Source: a virus | Length of the DNA stretch: 54,915 nt | Direction: 5' to 3' (one strand) | Virus record (IMG/VR): IMGVR_UViG_3300025115_000013 | Coordinates: 1 to 54,915 of that record | Part shown: piece after piece, positions 1-8,974 of the stretch | How the letters are laid out: each line of letters starts with the position of its first letter | Position numbering within the stretch: position 1 is the stretch's first letter | Notes under the pieces: model-generated | The model's input: only the letters and a program-made list of their open reading frames with translations | The model's database searches: none | Told to the model about the DNA's origin: nothing | Program-made: the position numbers and the translations under genes

Positions 1-134
1 CCCGACTTTCAATGATGTGTTCTTTGTCTCTTTGTACAAAAAGATTATCAATTTCGTCGAGTATGCTCTTAGTTTTTTTTTGCAAGATGCTTTACCTTTA
101 AGGTTAAATATATTTATTAAAATTATAAACTTCA
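1..134. other. Leader region; possible start of an off-window minus-strand gene
   Basis: No complete gene is visible. On the minus strand a frame is open from about 100 down to position 1 and could be the N-terminus of a protein that continues outside the window, but it has no ATG start, so this is weak. The AT-rich stretch at about 104-131 precedes the plus-strand gene at 135 and probably holds its promoter; it has no clear Shine-Dalgarno site. Confidence 0.3.
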
Positions 135-1025
135 ATGACAACTATTACAATCACTCTTACAAACACCCATGAAACCTCGTATTACGATCTTCAATTCTCA
201 CTTTTAGATAGTTCGGTTGCCATTAAATGGGCAGCTGATCTACAAAAAGTTTTGTCTAGTAATAATCAAATTGACGACAATGAAAGATTCTATAACTTCC
301 CTAACTCGAAATATTCTAAGGAATTTGTGGTTACCCGGCTAAACGAGCTCGCAGAAATTGTTAATAATTATAAACCCGGATCAGTAACAAGAGTTGCAAC
401 AATGGATATAACCCAAGAAGATCTAAACTACTTCCATCATGTATTTGAGCGATTACACGGATTATACAGCACACAAGATGCTAACCACTTTTGCAAAGAT
501 GCGCCATACGAAGTAAGAGATGCCCTGAATCAGATTAACATCACCGTACACCGCTGCGAATCACTTAACTCTTTTCCGCGGTTTGTGTGTACCTGGTATC
601 ATAAACCTGCAAGAAAATTATTAAAAGACCACGAATTCGATTTGTTTACTTTCGAAGAACATTTTGGTGATTTAAGATTAAACTACTGCGAGGTCGGAAA
701 AACTCTTTACGACCACTGGCATGATAAAGACCAATATGCAACACTTGATAACATGCTTATACCTCAAAAATACTACAGTGCTGATTTTACTGTACGGTTT
801 AGAGAAAGATCAGCAGACACAGCTACCAATATCTGTAATACACTCTGGCAGTATGTAAAAGAACATGAAGAAAAATTTAAAGAACTAGGGTACAGCATGT
901 ATGATAAGAAACTCAGTCTCGGGAGCATTCCGTTAGCAAAATTAGTATATTCTGCTGGATCCGAAGAAGATATCATCAATCAAATTGGCTTACACCAAAA
1001 AGTTCACTCTATAAAAATTATTTAA
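135..1025 (+). CDS. Hypothetical protein, 296 aa
   Basis: I do not recognise this protein. It is soluble, with no signal peptide or membrane segment, and is rich in aromatic and acidic residues. It is one of the few plus-strand genes in this part and converges on the helicase gene, overlapping its stop by 4 nt. The ATG at 135 follows an AT-rich leader without a clear Shine-Dalgarno site. Confidence 0.65.
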   Translation: MTTITITLTNTHETSYYDLQFSLLDSSVAIKWAADLQKVLSSNNQIDDNERFYNFPNSKYSKEFVVTRLNELAEIVNNYKPGSVTRVATMDITQEDLNYFHHVFERLHGLYSTQDANHFCKDAPYEVRDALNQINITVHRCESLNSFPRFVCTWYHKPARKLLKDHEFDLFTFEEHFGDLRLNYCEVGKTLYDHWHDKDQYATLDNMLIPQKYYSADFTVRFRERSADTATNICNTLWQYVKEHEEKFKELGYSMYDKKLSLGSIPLAKLVYSAGSEEDIINQIGLHQKVHSIKII

Positions 1026-2464
1026 CTAATTGTAGACTTAGCTTTAATACCTGCTAACATCGATTTTAACTTAGTTGACTGCACATCGCCGGATACCTTG
1101 GGTGCAATAGTCGACACTTTCTTAATTTCTCCTGTGTCAGGGTCAACAGTTTCTACTACCTTGGTGTCTGTTACAGTTGACTTGGCTTTAATCTGATCAA
1201 TTAACGCATTTGGTGATTTCCCTCCAACCGGAGCATCTTCACCTAAGTCTAAGATACGGAGGCTGTTAATGTCAAACTCTAGTTCAACTTTTTGTCCGAC
1301 GCCGCTAGACGAACGTGTCTTCATAAGTTGAATCTGATAACGACCACGCTCACGCATAGCGCGGCTTGTAAAAATACCAAACACATTGTCTGCAGTGTTG
1401 ATCTTCGAAATACCTCCAGAGATATGCGAGTGGTCAAACTCAACTTCTTCGACTGCACTACGGTTCAACTGTGATGCAGTGATCATTAAGATATGGAATT
1501 CTCTTGCAAGGTTACGCAATTCCTCAGACACATACTTGTCCTTAACGAACAAATCGTTTGGACTAACCTTAGCAGACACTGGCATTAACAAGTCTAAGTA
1601 GTCAACCATAATAAAGTCGGCTTTAAGACCTGTTTGAATGTGCAACTCTTTAAGATATGCACGAATGTCGTTAACCGTACTTTGCGCTGGCATATACTTG
1701 ATCTGCAATCTGCCACACTTTTTACCTGCCATCTTAACTTTAAGTTCTACGTTGTCTAAGTCCTTAAACAGTTCTTTAGTACTCACGTTAGCAACCATGC
1801 TATCAATACGCATCGAACACAATTCTTCAGACAACTCTAACGAAAGGTAAACTCCATTGAGTCCTGCTTGGATCCAGTTTACTGCGATGTTTTGCATAAA
1901 CAGTGATTTGCCCGAACCAGAGCCGCCTGCAAAGATGTTTAATTCGCCTCTCGACATCCCGCCGAACAACTTATTATCAAGCGTAGGCCAACCTGTGCTT
2001 GCTTGACCTTTATTGCTCTTAATTTTCATTAGCCGTTCTTTAGGGTCAGCAAAGTAATCTGTGCCCATATCCTTTGTTAGTGATATTTGCACTGCGTCTT
2101 TAATTAATTTCTCAACTGGCTCATACTCGCCTTTATCCAGTAAATCGGCCGATTTTAAAATTGCACGTTCAAGTTCTTTACGTTTTGTAAAGCCTTCGAA
2201 TTCTTCTAAGAACCACTCACTATGCTGGTCAGAAAATTCCGGAATTGGTTTTAATGTAACTCCAGTCGTTGCTTCTACTTGTTCATAAGTAGGGAGAGAT
2301 GCGTACTTATTGCTGTATTCTCTAATAAACTCAGCAGTGTCTTTAAGACTACGATCAAAATTATTTGCATTAAAGATGTTTTGCACACGCACATAGTTTT
2401 GTGCATCTTGCATCATTACTTCAAGAAACAACTCTTGTAATTTAGTACTATATTCTTTAGGCAT
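1022..2464 (-). CDS. 41: Replicative DNA helicase, T4 gp41 / DnaB family
   Basis: This is the 5'-to-3' helicase that unwinds the replication fork and works with the primase. The 480-aa length fits T4 gp41 (475 aa). Walker A (GGSGSGKS) lies at about residues 180-187 and Walker B (IMVDYLDLL) near 285. A RecA-like core follows an N-terminal helical domain, and the C-terminal tail after about residue 400 is Lys/Thr/Val-rich. Its start shares one base with the stop of the radical SAM gene upstream, and the primase gene lies just beyond, so helicase and primase are probably co-transcribed. Confidence 0.93.
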   Translation of the reverse strand: MPKEYSTKLQELFLEVMMQDAQNYVRVQNIFNANNFDRSLKDTAEFIREYSNKYASLPTYEQVEATTGVTLKPIPEFSDQHSEWFLEEFEGFTKRKELERAILKSADLLDKGEYEPVEKLIKDAVQISLTKDMGTDYFADPKERLMKIKSNKGQASTGWPTLDNKLFGGMSRGELNIFAGGSGSGKSLFMQNIAVNWIQAGLNGVYLSLELSEELCSMRIDSMVANVSTKELFKDLDNVELKVKMAGKKCGRLQIKYMPAQSTVNDIRAYLKELHIQTGLKADFIMVDYLDLLMPVSAKVSPNDLFVKDKYVSEELRNLAREFHILMITASQLNRSAVEEVEFDHSHISGGISKINTADNVFGIFTSRAMRERGRYQIQLMKTRSSSGVGQKVELEFDINSLRILDLGEDAPVGGKSPNALIDQIKAKSTVTDTKVVETVDPDTGEIKKVSTIAPKVSGDVQSTKLKSMLAGIKAKSTIS

Positions 2465-3351
2465 TATTTCTCACACACTAGTTGACATGTTCTGTCATTC
2501 TCGACTTCACTATAAAATTGTTGAATTTCGGTATTAGTTAAAATGCTCGAAATCGTAGTATTCTTAATATTAACTAATTCACTGAATTTTCTAAATTTAG
2601 TCTTAAACCTACTTCTGAATTCTTCTAGGTAGCAGCACGGAAAATACATTCCGCCTGACGAAATGTAATGTTGTTTATGAGTTAGAACACACAATGGCTT
2701 AAATGGTACACTATTATTGTATCTAGCTTCCCTAAATAAAGTTACTGCCGATGGCTTTAATGCAGATGATGTTTTTTCATTCCATCGATCCGACGGAACC
2801 ACATGGAATTTATAAAACCCAAGCTCTTCACTTAGCTGTTCACACACTTTTAGATCACCTTCATTGAATTTAAATGGGATAAGTCGCCAAACTGCCTTAG
2901 CAGCAGATTTAACTACAACATTTATTCCTTCCAGGACTGAGGGCCAGTCGTTATTAATTCTATACACCGGTTTAGACCCAGGTACTTCATCCATTGAAAA
3001 TTGTATTATATCAGAAGTGTCTAAGTAACCGCATAGTTCTTCCCACCACGATTTATCGCAGTAACTACCATTGGTTATAAGATTAATATTCCCGCCGCGT
3101 TCTTTAATCCATTGTACCAGTGGTATGAGATCAGGGTAGTAAATCGGATCTCCTGTGTTTCCGCACAATAAAAATCTCTTCCCAGTTACATCTATGTCGA
3201 TAAATTGTTTAAAGTCGGTTAAATTTAAGTCTACATTGTTCCACTTATTCGGAAACATCTGCTTAAACTCTGTACGAGAACACAGCGGGCACTTTAAGTA
3301 ACACCTGTTAGTGGGTTCTACATGAAATCCTTGCAAGTCTAATAACATCAC
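2464..3351 (-). CDS. Radical SAM protein with C-terminal Cys cluster
   Basis: The N-terminus has the radical SAM cluster CYLKCPLC (CxxxCxxC), which binds a 4Fe-4S cluster and S-adenosylmethionine. A later CNTGD stretch fits the SAM-binding strand, and C-terminal cysteines (CVLTH, PCCYLEE) suggest a SPASM/twitch auxiliary cluster. The substrate is unknown. It sits between primase and helicase genes with 4-nt and 1-nt overlaps, so it is translated with the replisome. It is one of three radical SAM proteins in the window. Confidence 0.85.
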   Translation of the reverse strand: MMLLDLQGFHVEPTNRCYLKCPLCSRTEFKQMFPNKWNNVDLNLTDFKQFIDIDVTGKRFLLCGNTGDPIYYPDLIPLVQWIKERGGNINLITNGSYCDKSWWEELCGYLDTSDIIQFSMDEVPGSKPVYRINNDWPSVLEGINVVVKSAAKAVWRLIPFKFNEGDLKVCEQLSEELGFYKFHVVPSDRWNEKTSSALKPSAVTLFREARYNNSVPFKPLCVLTHKQHYISSGGMYFPCCYLEEFRSRFKTKFRKFSELVNIKNTTISSILTNTEIQQFYSEVENDRTCQLVCEK

Positions 3352-4340
3352 ATTTTCTTCCTTAGCTCAATTTTTAACTTGCTAGTCTCTACTGAATCAA
3401 GAATAGTTTTCATAACAAACAATTTTCCATATTTAATCACTGCTTCATTTATGTCTTTACACGTTTCTTTCCACACCGGGAAAGATACATCCCAGTTATA
3501 TTTTAACGCCTCGTCTATTAACTTTGTTCCTGCTTCATCCCAGTCTGGTACAACAATAACTTGCTTCCCTAACCCATCAATGATGTCTGCCTGTTGCTCA
3601 CTGACTTCGTTATGCAATACTGCAACCCCGTCGATGCACATAGCATCAAATATACCCTCAGTAACAATAACAAACCTCCATTGAGGTTGCTGTTTATTTA
3701 CATTGAATACATATCCAGTGTCAACAAAGTTTATGTACTTTGGCTTTTGCCCGTCAATGGCGTTAGCTGAATACCCAACAATCTTGTCTTTCCAATAAAA
3801 AGGAATAATCAATCTATGTTTATGCTTATTATCCGACGACCAATAAAACTCGTATTCTTGTAAGTTAACTTTTCTATCATATGCAACTTTTACGCACTCG
3901 TTAAATTCCTCTGGAAACGGTTTGTTTGCAAGAGCGTAAAATTCTGCTAGTGATATAAACGGTTGAGCTTCATCTGGTAACGGTCGCGGGTTAAACGATG
4001 CTTCTTCTTTTTCTTGTACCTCAACTATTGCATCAGGTGCTACTACGCTTTTAACACGAATTGCATCTAGAACCAAACGACGGATCTCGTTATCGGCAAC
4101 ACCTAACGACGATAGAACTTTGCGAAACTTAAAGTTTAATGTGTACCCAGGTTTATAGTATGCTTTATGGTTACAGTTAAAGCAATGGTAACTACACTCA
4201 CCAGATGACCCAAGAAGAAATCCGCCGCGACTTCTTTTGTCGTGACAAATCGGGCAGTTAAAAGTAACCCACCCATTTGGCGCTTTTTTTCGTTTAGCCG
4301 GTAAGACAGAAGATACAAACTCTTGAATCGTATTCTGCAT
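3348..4340 (-). CDS. 61: DNA primase, T4 gp61 type
   Basis: This enzyme makes the RNA primers for lagging-strand synthesis. The N-terminus carries a zinc ribbon (CPIC at about 29-32, then CFNCN at about 53-57). A TOPRIM domain follows, with VTEGIFDAM and the metal-binding VVPDWDEAG. The length of 330 aa matches gp61-type primases (342 aa in T4). It overlaps the radical SAM gene by 4 nt (ATGA) and is in the same operon as the gp41-like helicase, its expected partner. Confidence 0.9.
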   Translation of the reverse strand: MQNTIQEFVSSVLPAKRKKAPNGWVTFNCPICHDKRSRGGFLLGSSGECSYHCFNCNHKAYYKPGYTLNFKFRKVLSSLGVADNEIRRLVLDAIRVKSVVAPDAIVEVQEKEEASFNPRPLPDEAQPFISLAEFYALANKPFPEEFNECVKVAYDRKVNLQEYEFYWSSDNKHKHRLIIPFYWKDKIVGYSANAIDGQKPKYINFVDTGYVFNVNKQQPQWRFVIVTEGIFDAMCIDGVAVLHNEVSEQQADIIDGLGKQVIVVPDWDEAGTKLIDEALKYNWDVSFPVWKETCKDINEAVIKYGKLFVMKTILDSVETSKLKIELRKKM

Positions 4341-4360
4341 CTATATAGTATAGCGTATTA

Positions 4361-5128
4361 TTAGCCGCGATACAATATTTTTGTAACATCTCCAGTTGTC
4401 TTCTCAATCATAAAACGGATTCCGGTATATATTCCTTCGACGTTTGATATGGTAGACGAGGTTTGGGCTTGATATGTAGTAGTTTGGACATTAAACCAAT
4501 TAGCAGTTAAATTGGAAATAGCCGGAACTGGATCAGTTGTTGCTTGTATTGTTACATCTCCAGTGAAAGTATCAAAAAATATCTGAGCCGAATGGGCAAC
4601 AGTCGGACTAATAACCGATGACGTATATATTACTGTATTTCCGGTGTTGTCAAATGTTACCTCTGTACTGTCTTTAAATTCTGGAAAATGCCCAGATAAA
4701 ATCTGTGCCTGGCCGCGAGCAGTAAAATGGTCGTCAATGTATAACGGAACAGTTTTACCATTCCCATCTGTACCAAGCAGGCTATATGTGAAGAATTGAT
4801 TTTCTAAGGACTGCAATTCACCCTCTGTAAATGTTACTGAAATTGCACTTAGGTTAGCATCAAGTAACGAACATGGTTTGCTAAGAATAACCGATTTCTT
4901 CTCATCATCTACTAGACTAACCGTAAACGAATATGTAGAAATATTTGCTGCAAGTTGCTGCTCTTGATTGAGCACTGTAAACTTAACTTCGTTATCAATG
5001 CCTTTATACAACTTCAATGTCTTAGCGTACACTACTCTGTTCCTTTGTTTAGATAGCGGGTCTACCAGAATGTTAACCGGAATAATATTATCATATAAAT
5101 AACTGGTAGTGGTTTGTGGTAACATCAT
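4361..5128 (-). CDS. Hypothetical beta-rich protein, probably structural
   Basis: This 255-aa protein has alternating hydrophobic and polar residues rich in Thr, Ser and Val, as in beta-sandwich virion proteins. The N-terminal half resembles in style the baseplate upper-protein domains that tether tail fibres, but I cannot name a family with confidence. It has a Shine-Dalgarno (AAAGG) before the ATG at 5128. The upstream gap of 27 nt to the divergent gene at 5156 contains a TAAATATA late-promoter-like motif. Confidence 0.6.
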   Translation of the reverse strand: MMLPQTTTSYLYDNIIPVNILVDPLSKQRNRVVYAKTLKLYKGIDNEVKFTVLNQEQQLAANISTYSFTVSLVDDEKKSVILSKPCSLLDANLSAISVTFTEGELQSLENQFFTYSLLGTDGNGKTVPLYIDDHFTARGQAQILSGHFPEFKDSTEVTFDNTGNTVIYTSSVISPTVAHSAQIFFDTFTGDVTIQATTDPVPAISNLTANWFNVQTTTYQAQTSSTISNVEGIYTGIRFMIEKTTGDVTKILYRG

Positions 5129-5155
5129 TGCCTTTCTTTATATTTAGCATATTAC

Positions 5156-5527
5156 ATGGACGACAGTTACAAGAATTTATTAAAAAATCATCCCTTTTTA
5201 AGTTATCTGACCTACGGCGGTAACGACTATGTTGGCATCATACAAAATGTTGACGAATACGTCACTGCAATGTACGATTTTAGTATGCTGAAAACTCAGG
5301 AAGAAAAAATTTCTTTCTTAGAGTTAGGCGATGTGTGGTGGTGGGAAAGTAATAGAATGATCCCAATCAACATTTTTCTACGGGCCGACTGGGTTGCATT
5401 TCGAACTTGCTTAAAAACGTTTAACAGCAAAGATGTTGACATTAAGTATGGCCCACACGTGAGCCTCAAGGAACTTGCTTTTAAAAGGTCTAAAAGAAAA
5501 GCAATTACCTTAGTAAGAAAAACTTAA
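5156..5527 (+). CDS. Hypothetical protein, 123 aa
   Basis: A small soluble protein with an acidic, aromatic N-terminal half and a strongly basic C-terminus (KRSKRKAITLVRK). I do not recognise it. It diverges from the gene at 4361-5128 and its stop overlaps the stop of the DnaE-like gene by 4 nt. Confidence 0.6.
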   Translation: MDDSYKNLLKNHPFLSYLTYGGNDYVGIIQNVDEYVTAMYDFSMLKTQEEKISFLELGDVWWWESNRMIPINIFLRADWVAFRTCLKTFNSKDVDIKYGPHVSLKELAFKRSKRKAITLVRKT

Positions 5528-6099
5528 CCTTGCCCTAAGAGAAGGTTCATATGTACCACACACAGGTGCGAATATGCACAGGCGTGAGACATTTTAAACG
5601 AATACCCGTCGTCTGTTTTGTCCCAGATAGTTGCAGCAACTTCTTTCCACGATTTACCTATTAGGTGTTTTTTGCCAGGGCGGATTAAAGCAATAAACAT
5701 CATCAACCGTTCAATGCTATTAATAGGTTCGGGCATACGCTTCATCTCGTTAAAGTGTCCGTTAATATGAATCACTTTATCAAAAAACTCTTTATCAAGC
5801 AACTTGCTCCAGTCTGGGGTTTTGTGCATTAACTCAAGTAAGTGCTCTTCTGATTTTACTTGCTGATACACCGACACATTAAGGAAGTCTAATTTAATGT
5901 AGCCACGGTCCTCTGCCTTTTTGTAGTCTATTGCAGAAAGGCCAGACATTGGTTCTATTGGCATATCAGTAACATATACTCCGCTGGCGTGCTTATGCAG
6001 TTCGCCATCGCGGAGCATTGATGCAGGGATGTGATTTATTTTAGATAATGCCAATGTTCTATCAGCAAAGTCTATGTCGATGTCAGCATTTAAAGTCAT
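5524..6099 (-). CDS. DnaE-like fragment protein (DNA polymerase III alpha-related)
   Basis: The 191-aa product matches scattered conserved blocks of bacterial DnaE: DIDIDF near residues 6-11 (the second aspartate motif of the polymerase palm), HASGVYVTD (HAGGVVI-like), GYIKLDFLN (the KFDFLGL block) and a terminal FKMSHACAYSHL (the F-KSHA-AY block). The PHP domain, first palm motif, beta-binding and OB domains are absent. It is therefore a miniaturised DnaE-like protein rather than a polymerase. Such mini-DnaE proteins are known in marine T4-like phages; the role is unknown. The start overlaps the SGNH gene by 4 nt. Confidence 0.72.
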   Translation of the reverse strand: MTLNADIDIDFADRTLALSKINHIPASMLRDGELHKHASGVYVTDMPIEPMSGLSAIDYKKAEDRGYIKLDFLNVSVYQQVKSEEHLLELMHKTPDWSKLLDKEFFDKVIHINGHFNEMKRMPEPINSIERLMMFIALIRPGKKHLIGKSWKEVAATIWDKTDDGYSFKMSHACAYSHLCVVHMNLLLGQG

Positions 6100-6827
6100 A
6101 TTAAATTATTCTCAACAAGGAAGTTTGCAAATGCTAAATGCGCCTCAGGGCCATGATGTCCAACTACAAAAGTTTTTCCATTGATTTCTTGAGTAAAATC
6201 GTCAATTGGTAAGAACCCTTTTGACAAACACCACTGAGTAAATGAAAACGTAAACAAATCTAATACACTGTTATCTTTTGCAACTTCGTCAGCAAACGGC
6301 TTAATAAACGGAGCATGAACATCACAAGGTTCAACTACAGGGCCCGAGAATATTACGTATTTAATATTGTTTAATTTGCACCAACTAGTAAACATTATAA
6401 TTTGTTGTAGGAGAACTGTGTTTGCAGATTCAACGTTATGATAGTATAACCATCCATTTTTATATTGATCAACTGGATTTGAGTTTAAGAACGATAAGTT
6501 CTTAAACCAATCTTTCTCAGTTGCAAACTGGACGCTATAAAAATCTCCGTCGTTACAAGATCGAAACCTATTTTCTTTATGTGTAGTATCCCACAGCTCT
6601 GTGCGAATAGTAAACGACAAAGATATAATTACCGAAATGTCTGAAAACTGTGTTTTTTTCTCTATTAAATCTCGTAATGCTACCCTGAAAATTCTACTGT
6701 TACAAGAACCATTAACCGACACATTTAACACTTTATCAAAAATCCCTTTATGTCTGATAGCGTCTGAGTATGCAGACCCGTTTTCAACTGCATAACTATC
6801 TCCAGAAATGTATAGTAAACTACTCAT
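6096..6827 (-). CDS. SGNH/GDSL-family hydrolase-like protein
   Basis: The N-terminal ISGDSYA is the block I nucleophile motif of SGNH hydrolases. A glycine block (SVNGSCNSR) and a C-terminal GHHGPEAH fit blocks II and V with the catalytic His. Such enzymes are esterases or acetyl-sugar hydrolases. Length 243 aa. It is one of three proteins of this fold here (also at 15839 and 18075), so they may act on host surface glycans or modify a phage polymer; this is inference. Confidence 0.75.
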   Translation of the reverse strand: MSSLLYISGDSYAVENGSAYSDAIRHKGIFDKVLNVSVNGSCNSRIFRVALRDLIEKKTQFSDISVIISLSFTIRTELWDTTHKENRFRSCNDGDFYSVQFATEKDWFKNLSFLNSNPVDQYKNGWLYYHNVESANTVLLQQIIMFTSWCKLNNIKYVIFSGPVVEPCDVHAPFIKPFADEVAKDNSVLDLFTFSFTQWCLSKGFLPIDDFTQEINGKTFVVGHHGPEAHLAFANFLVENNLI

Positions 6828-6842
6828 ATTTTTTCCTTTTAA

Positions 6843-7082
6843 TCATAAGAAGTAATACACCAACCCAATAAACCAAGAAACAAACATTATAATAAACACA
6901 CTAGAAGCAGCATATTCTTTCATGCTTAATAGTATACCTGCCCAAAATGCATTACCAAACGAGAGTAGGAAAAAACCCAAATACGGGTGAAGTTTCAGAC
7001 TAGTAGTAAGTGCACCTGCAAACATCATTCCTGTGCAGAACCATTTAATAGATGGCAAGTGTTTTTTAAAAAATAGTATCAT
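6843..7082 (-). CDS. Small integral membrane protein, 79 aa
   Basis: Three hydrophobic segments (about residues 13-28, 32-52 and 59-78) predict a small inner-membrane protein. The function is not recognisable. Its ATG overlaps the stop of the 42-aa membrane ORF upstream (ATGA), so the two are translationally coupled. Confidence 0.6.
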   Translation of the reverse strand: MILFFKKHLPSIKWFCTGMMFAGALTTSLKLHPYLGFFLLSFGNAFWAGILLSMKEYAASSVFIIMFVSWFIGLVYYFL

Positions 7083-7207
7083 CCTGGAAGAAATGTCATA
7101 AATGGTAGTGCGTTTAAATATGCTTCGCCTGGAAAAAATGCTATTAGTATAGCTATCAAAACTACAAGCAACTGTAAAGCTATTATGATAATTATTTCTT
7201 TGTTCAT
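7079..7207 (-). CDS. Very small membrane protein, 42 aa
   Basis: The ORF starts MNKEIIIII and has one strong hydrophobic helix followed by FFPGEAYLNALPF. Its start overlaps the stop of the zinc-finger gene (ATGA) and its stop overlaps the start of the next membrane gene (ATGA). The double coupling is the main evidence that this short ORF is real. Confidence 0.6.
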   Translation of the reverse strand: MNKEIIIIIALQLLVVLIAILIAFFPGEAYLNALPFMTFLPG

Positions 7208-7890
7208 AGTGCTGCCTTATTTAAAATATCTTTAACCCATTCAGTATCAGCCAAATAATCAGAAAACTTCTTCTGCCAATACTCTGGGTCAATGATATGA
7301 TATATTAACGTTAGCTGCTCTTCATTCAACGTTTCTAAGAACGCAACACCAGAGTCACAATTAAAAATTACCCAAGGGCTAATCCTACCATTATTTATAT
7401 GATAACAGACCTTGTTAGTGTTTGCATATTTAAAGTAATGATTAAACTGGCTGTTGTTCTCGTCTGCCCAATCCTGCATTTCTTTTAAAGCACGCTCGAT
7501 AGCGTCTTGAGGATGTTCTCGCCTGAGATAATGATGTAAGTACTCATCGTAAAACGCATCCTTAGTCCATTGGTCTAATTTCTTCCCAGACTTAATAATC
7601 CATTCAATGAATGCTGCTGGATTTACTGCATTGACTTGTACAATGTAATTACCAAACTTAACAAAAGCCGAATAATAAGAACTCTCAACAAAATCAGCAT
7701 ATGATTTTGTTTTAGCACTTCCTTGGGTTAATTCATAAAACTTTAGGTATGCCATTAGTCCAAACTGTGTGCCTTTTTCCTTTTCTTGCATCCAGCGACG
7801 TTTCTTCTCGCAAGTATGTACCGCAAGAGAAGAAAGCTGTCGAAAACTTTTCCCACAATACTTACAAATGTTCTTATTATCGTTCATCAT
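7204..7890 (-). CDS. Zinc-finger protein, conserved T4-like hypothetical
   Basis: The 228-aa protein opens with a C2H2-like finger (CKYCGKSF with a following HTC) and then a helical domain with conserved aromatic residues (DEYLHHYLRREHP). I know similar proteins only as conserved hypotheticals in marine T4-like phages. Lying next to the clamp-loader-like gene suggests a replication role, but nothing in the sequence proves it. Confidence 0.65.
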   Translation of the reverse strand: MMNDNKNICKYCGKSFRQLSSLAVHTCEKKRRWMQEKEKGTQFGLMAYLKFYELTQGSAKTKSYADFVESSYYSAFVKFGNYIVQVNAVNPAAFIEWIIKSGKKLDQWTKDAFYDEYLHHYLRREHPQDAIERALKEMQDWADENNSQFNHYFKYANTNKVCYHINNGRISPWVIFNCDSGVAFLETLNEEQLTLIYHIIDPEYWQKKFSDYLADTEWVKDILNKAAL

Positions 7891-7942
7891 TGCGACATAG
7901 ATAAAATAAAAGGTCCAAACATGTTTCTACCAAACAAATACC

Positions 7943-8413
7943 TTACTTCATTATCTCTTTAATCTCTTTATCGTCTTTACCTAAATCTTTCAAGAAAGCC
8001 TTTATGTCGTCTGGGGTGTTGGTCTGAATCAACAAACGAATCTCATCTAACTTCATAGTAGGATAATGAGAAATAAAGAACGATTCAAGTTTACTTTTAG
8101 CTTGCTTTTTCGGTGCACTCAACCATGGATGGTACTGCTTGCCCATACCTGGGCTAATAGTAGTTGCAGTTAACCAATGCAGCTTAGGGTGAACAGAAGA
8201 ACTAACGTCAAAAAAGTTTTTGTTATAATTCTCGTTCGTTCTTATTAGGTAATATTCTTGTAAGTCACTAATCCCTTGTACAGAACATCCCCAGCGAATC
8301 ATCATATACGGACTAAACGCTTTCTTTTCTTCGTCAGACAACCGATCGTAAAACCCACGATCCTTTTTATCTAGTGCAAGAAGAACGTCTTTAATGTCGA
8401 GTTTGGTTGCCAT
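7943..8413 (-). CDS. 62: Probable clamp-loader small subunit, gp62-like
   Basis: The central segment (residues about 30-110) follows the pattern of T4-like gp62: MMIRWGCSVQG, NEN.N..FFDV, then a basic HPWLSAPKKQAKSKLE. The C-terminus ends in repeated Asp/Lys/Glu as gp62 proteins often do. In T4, gp62 pairs with gp44 to load the sliding clamp. At 156 aa it is shorter than T4 gp62 (187 aa) but similar to cyanophage forms. The ATG lies inside the last codons of the preceding small paralogue, so expression is coupled. gp44 itself is not in the window. Confidence 0.6.
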   Translation of the reverse strand: MATKLDIKDVLLALDKKDRGFYDRLSDEEKKAFSPYMMIRWGCSVQGISDLQEYYLIRTNENYNKNFFDVSSSVHPKLHWLTATTISPGMGKQYHPWLSAPKKQAKSKLESFFISHYPTMKLDEIRLLIQTNTPDDIKAFLKDLGKDDKEIKEIMK

Positions 8414-8561
8414 ATTTTAATAAGTAGTATGCTGCATATTTGTCAAGGATTGTTTTAATGTTACTATCAGTGTCTGCTGCCATAAACAATTGATCAAGAT
8501 AATCAATTATTTCGCTGTCACGAAAATCAACTGCGTCGTCATCTTCTAATAGTGTTGCCAT
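8391..8561 (-). CDS. Small acidic protein, KYG-tail paralogue 3 (56 aa)
   Basis: The product starts MATLLEDDDAVDF and ends with YYLLKYGNQTRH. The C-terminal YYxLKYG motif is shared with the two genes upstream at 8539 and 8723. Its start lies inside the tail of the 8539-8733 gene and its own tail contains the start codon of the gp62-like gene, a 23-nt overlap each time. Confidence 0.65.
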   Translation of the reverse strand: MATLLEDDDAVDFRDSEIIDYLDQLFMAADTDSNIKTILDKYAAYYLLKYGNQTRH

Positions 8562-8733
8562 ACTTTAAATTATAGTACAGTTCAACCTTCTCTAGCAACT
8601 CTTGCAATACCGGATCAGTTTTGCTCTGCTTAATAACTTGACGCCAATACGCAAACCCATTTGCTCGATTAACCCCATCAGCAATTTCTCTATAAATCTC
8701 CATGTTCTGGGGACTTTGCTTTTTATGATCCAT
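8539..8733 (-). CDS. KYG-tail paralogue 2 (64 aa)
   Basis: A small helical protein ending ELYYNLKYGNTIRR. Residues about 28-60 align with the paralogue at 8723-8974 (WRQVIKQSKTDPVLQELLEKVELYY against an equivalent RQMHRAAKTDPIMRDMLEK segment), so both are copies of one ancestral gene. The function is unknown. The start overlaps the upstream copy by 11 nt. Confidence 0.75.
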   Translation of the reverse strand: MDHKKQSPQNMEIYREIADGVNRANGFAYWRQVIKQSKTDPVLQELLEKVELYYNLKYGNTIRR

Positions 8734-8974
8734 ATTTTAACTTATAGTAGACTATACATTTTTCGAGCATGTCACGCATTATAGGATCAGTCTTAGCTGC
8801 TCGATGCATTTGCCCGAAGTGTCTGATAGTCGGCATGTCCCAACTTTGTTCTTCAAAATACTTCGACGCAATGTCTTGGTATGGTGTAGAAACTTTTACC
8901 AAATCACCATCGCAGTTAAAATCATAACCGTCTGGAATAAGATCTCCGTCTGTACTAAATCGTGGCATTACCAA
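8723..8974 (-). CDS. KYG-tail paralogue 1 (83 aa)
   Basis: The first of three tandem related genes. It has a unique N-terminal part (MVMPRFSTDGDLIPDGYDF) and then the shared module with AAKTDPIMRDMLEK and the C-terminal IVYYKLKYGS. The starting methionine may be the second one. It overlaps the gene upstream by 7 nt. The function is unknown; the position next to the gp62-like gene suggests a replication accessory role. Confidence 0.7.
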   Translation of the reverse strand: MVMPRFSTDGDLIPDGYDFNCDGDLVKVSTPYQDIASKYFEEQSWDMPTIRHFGQMHRAAKTDPIMRDMLEKCIVYYKLKYGS

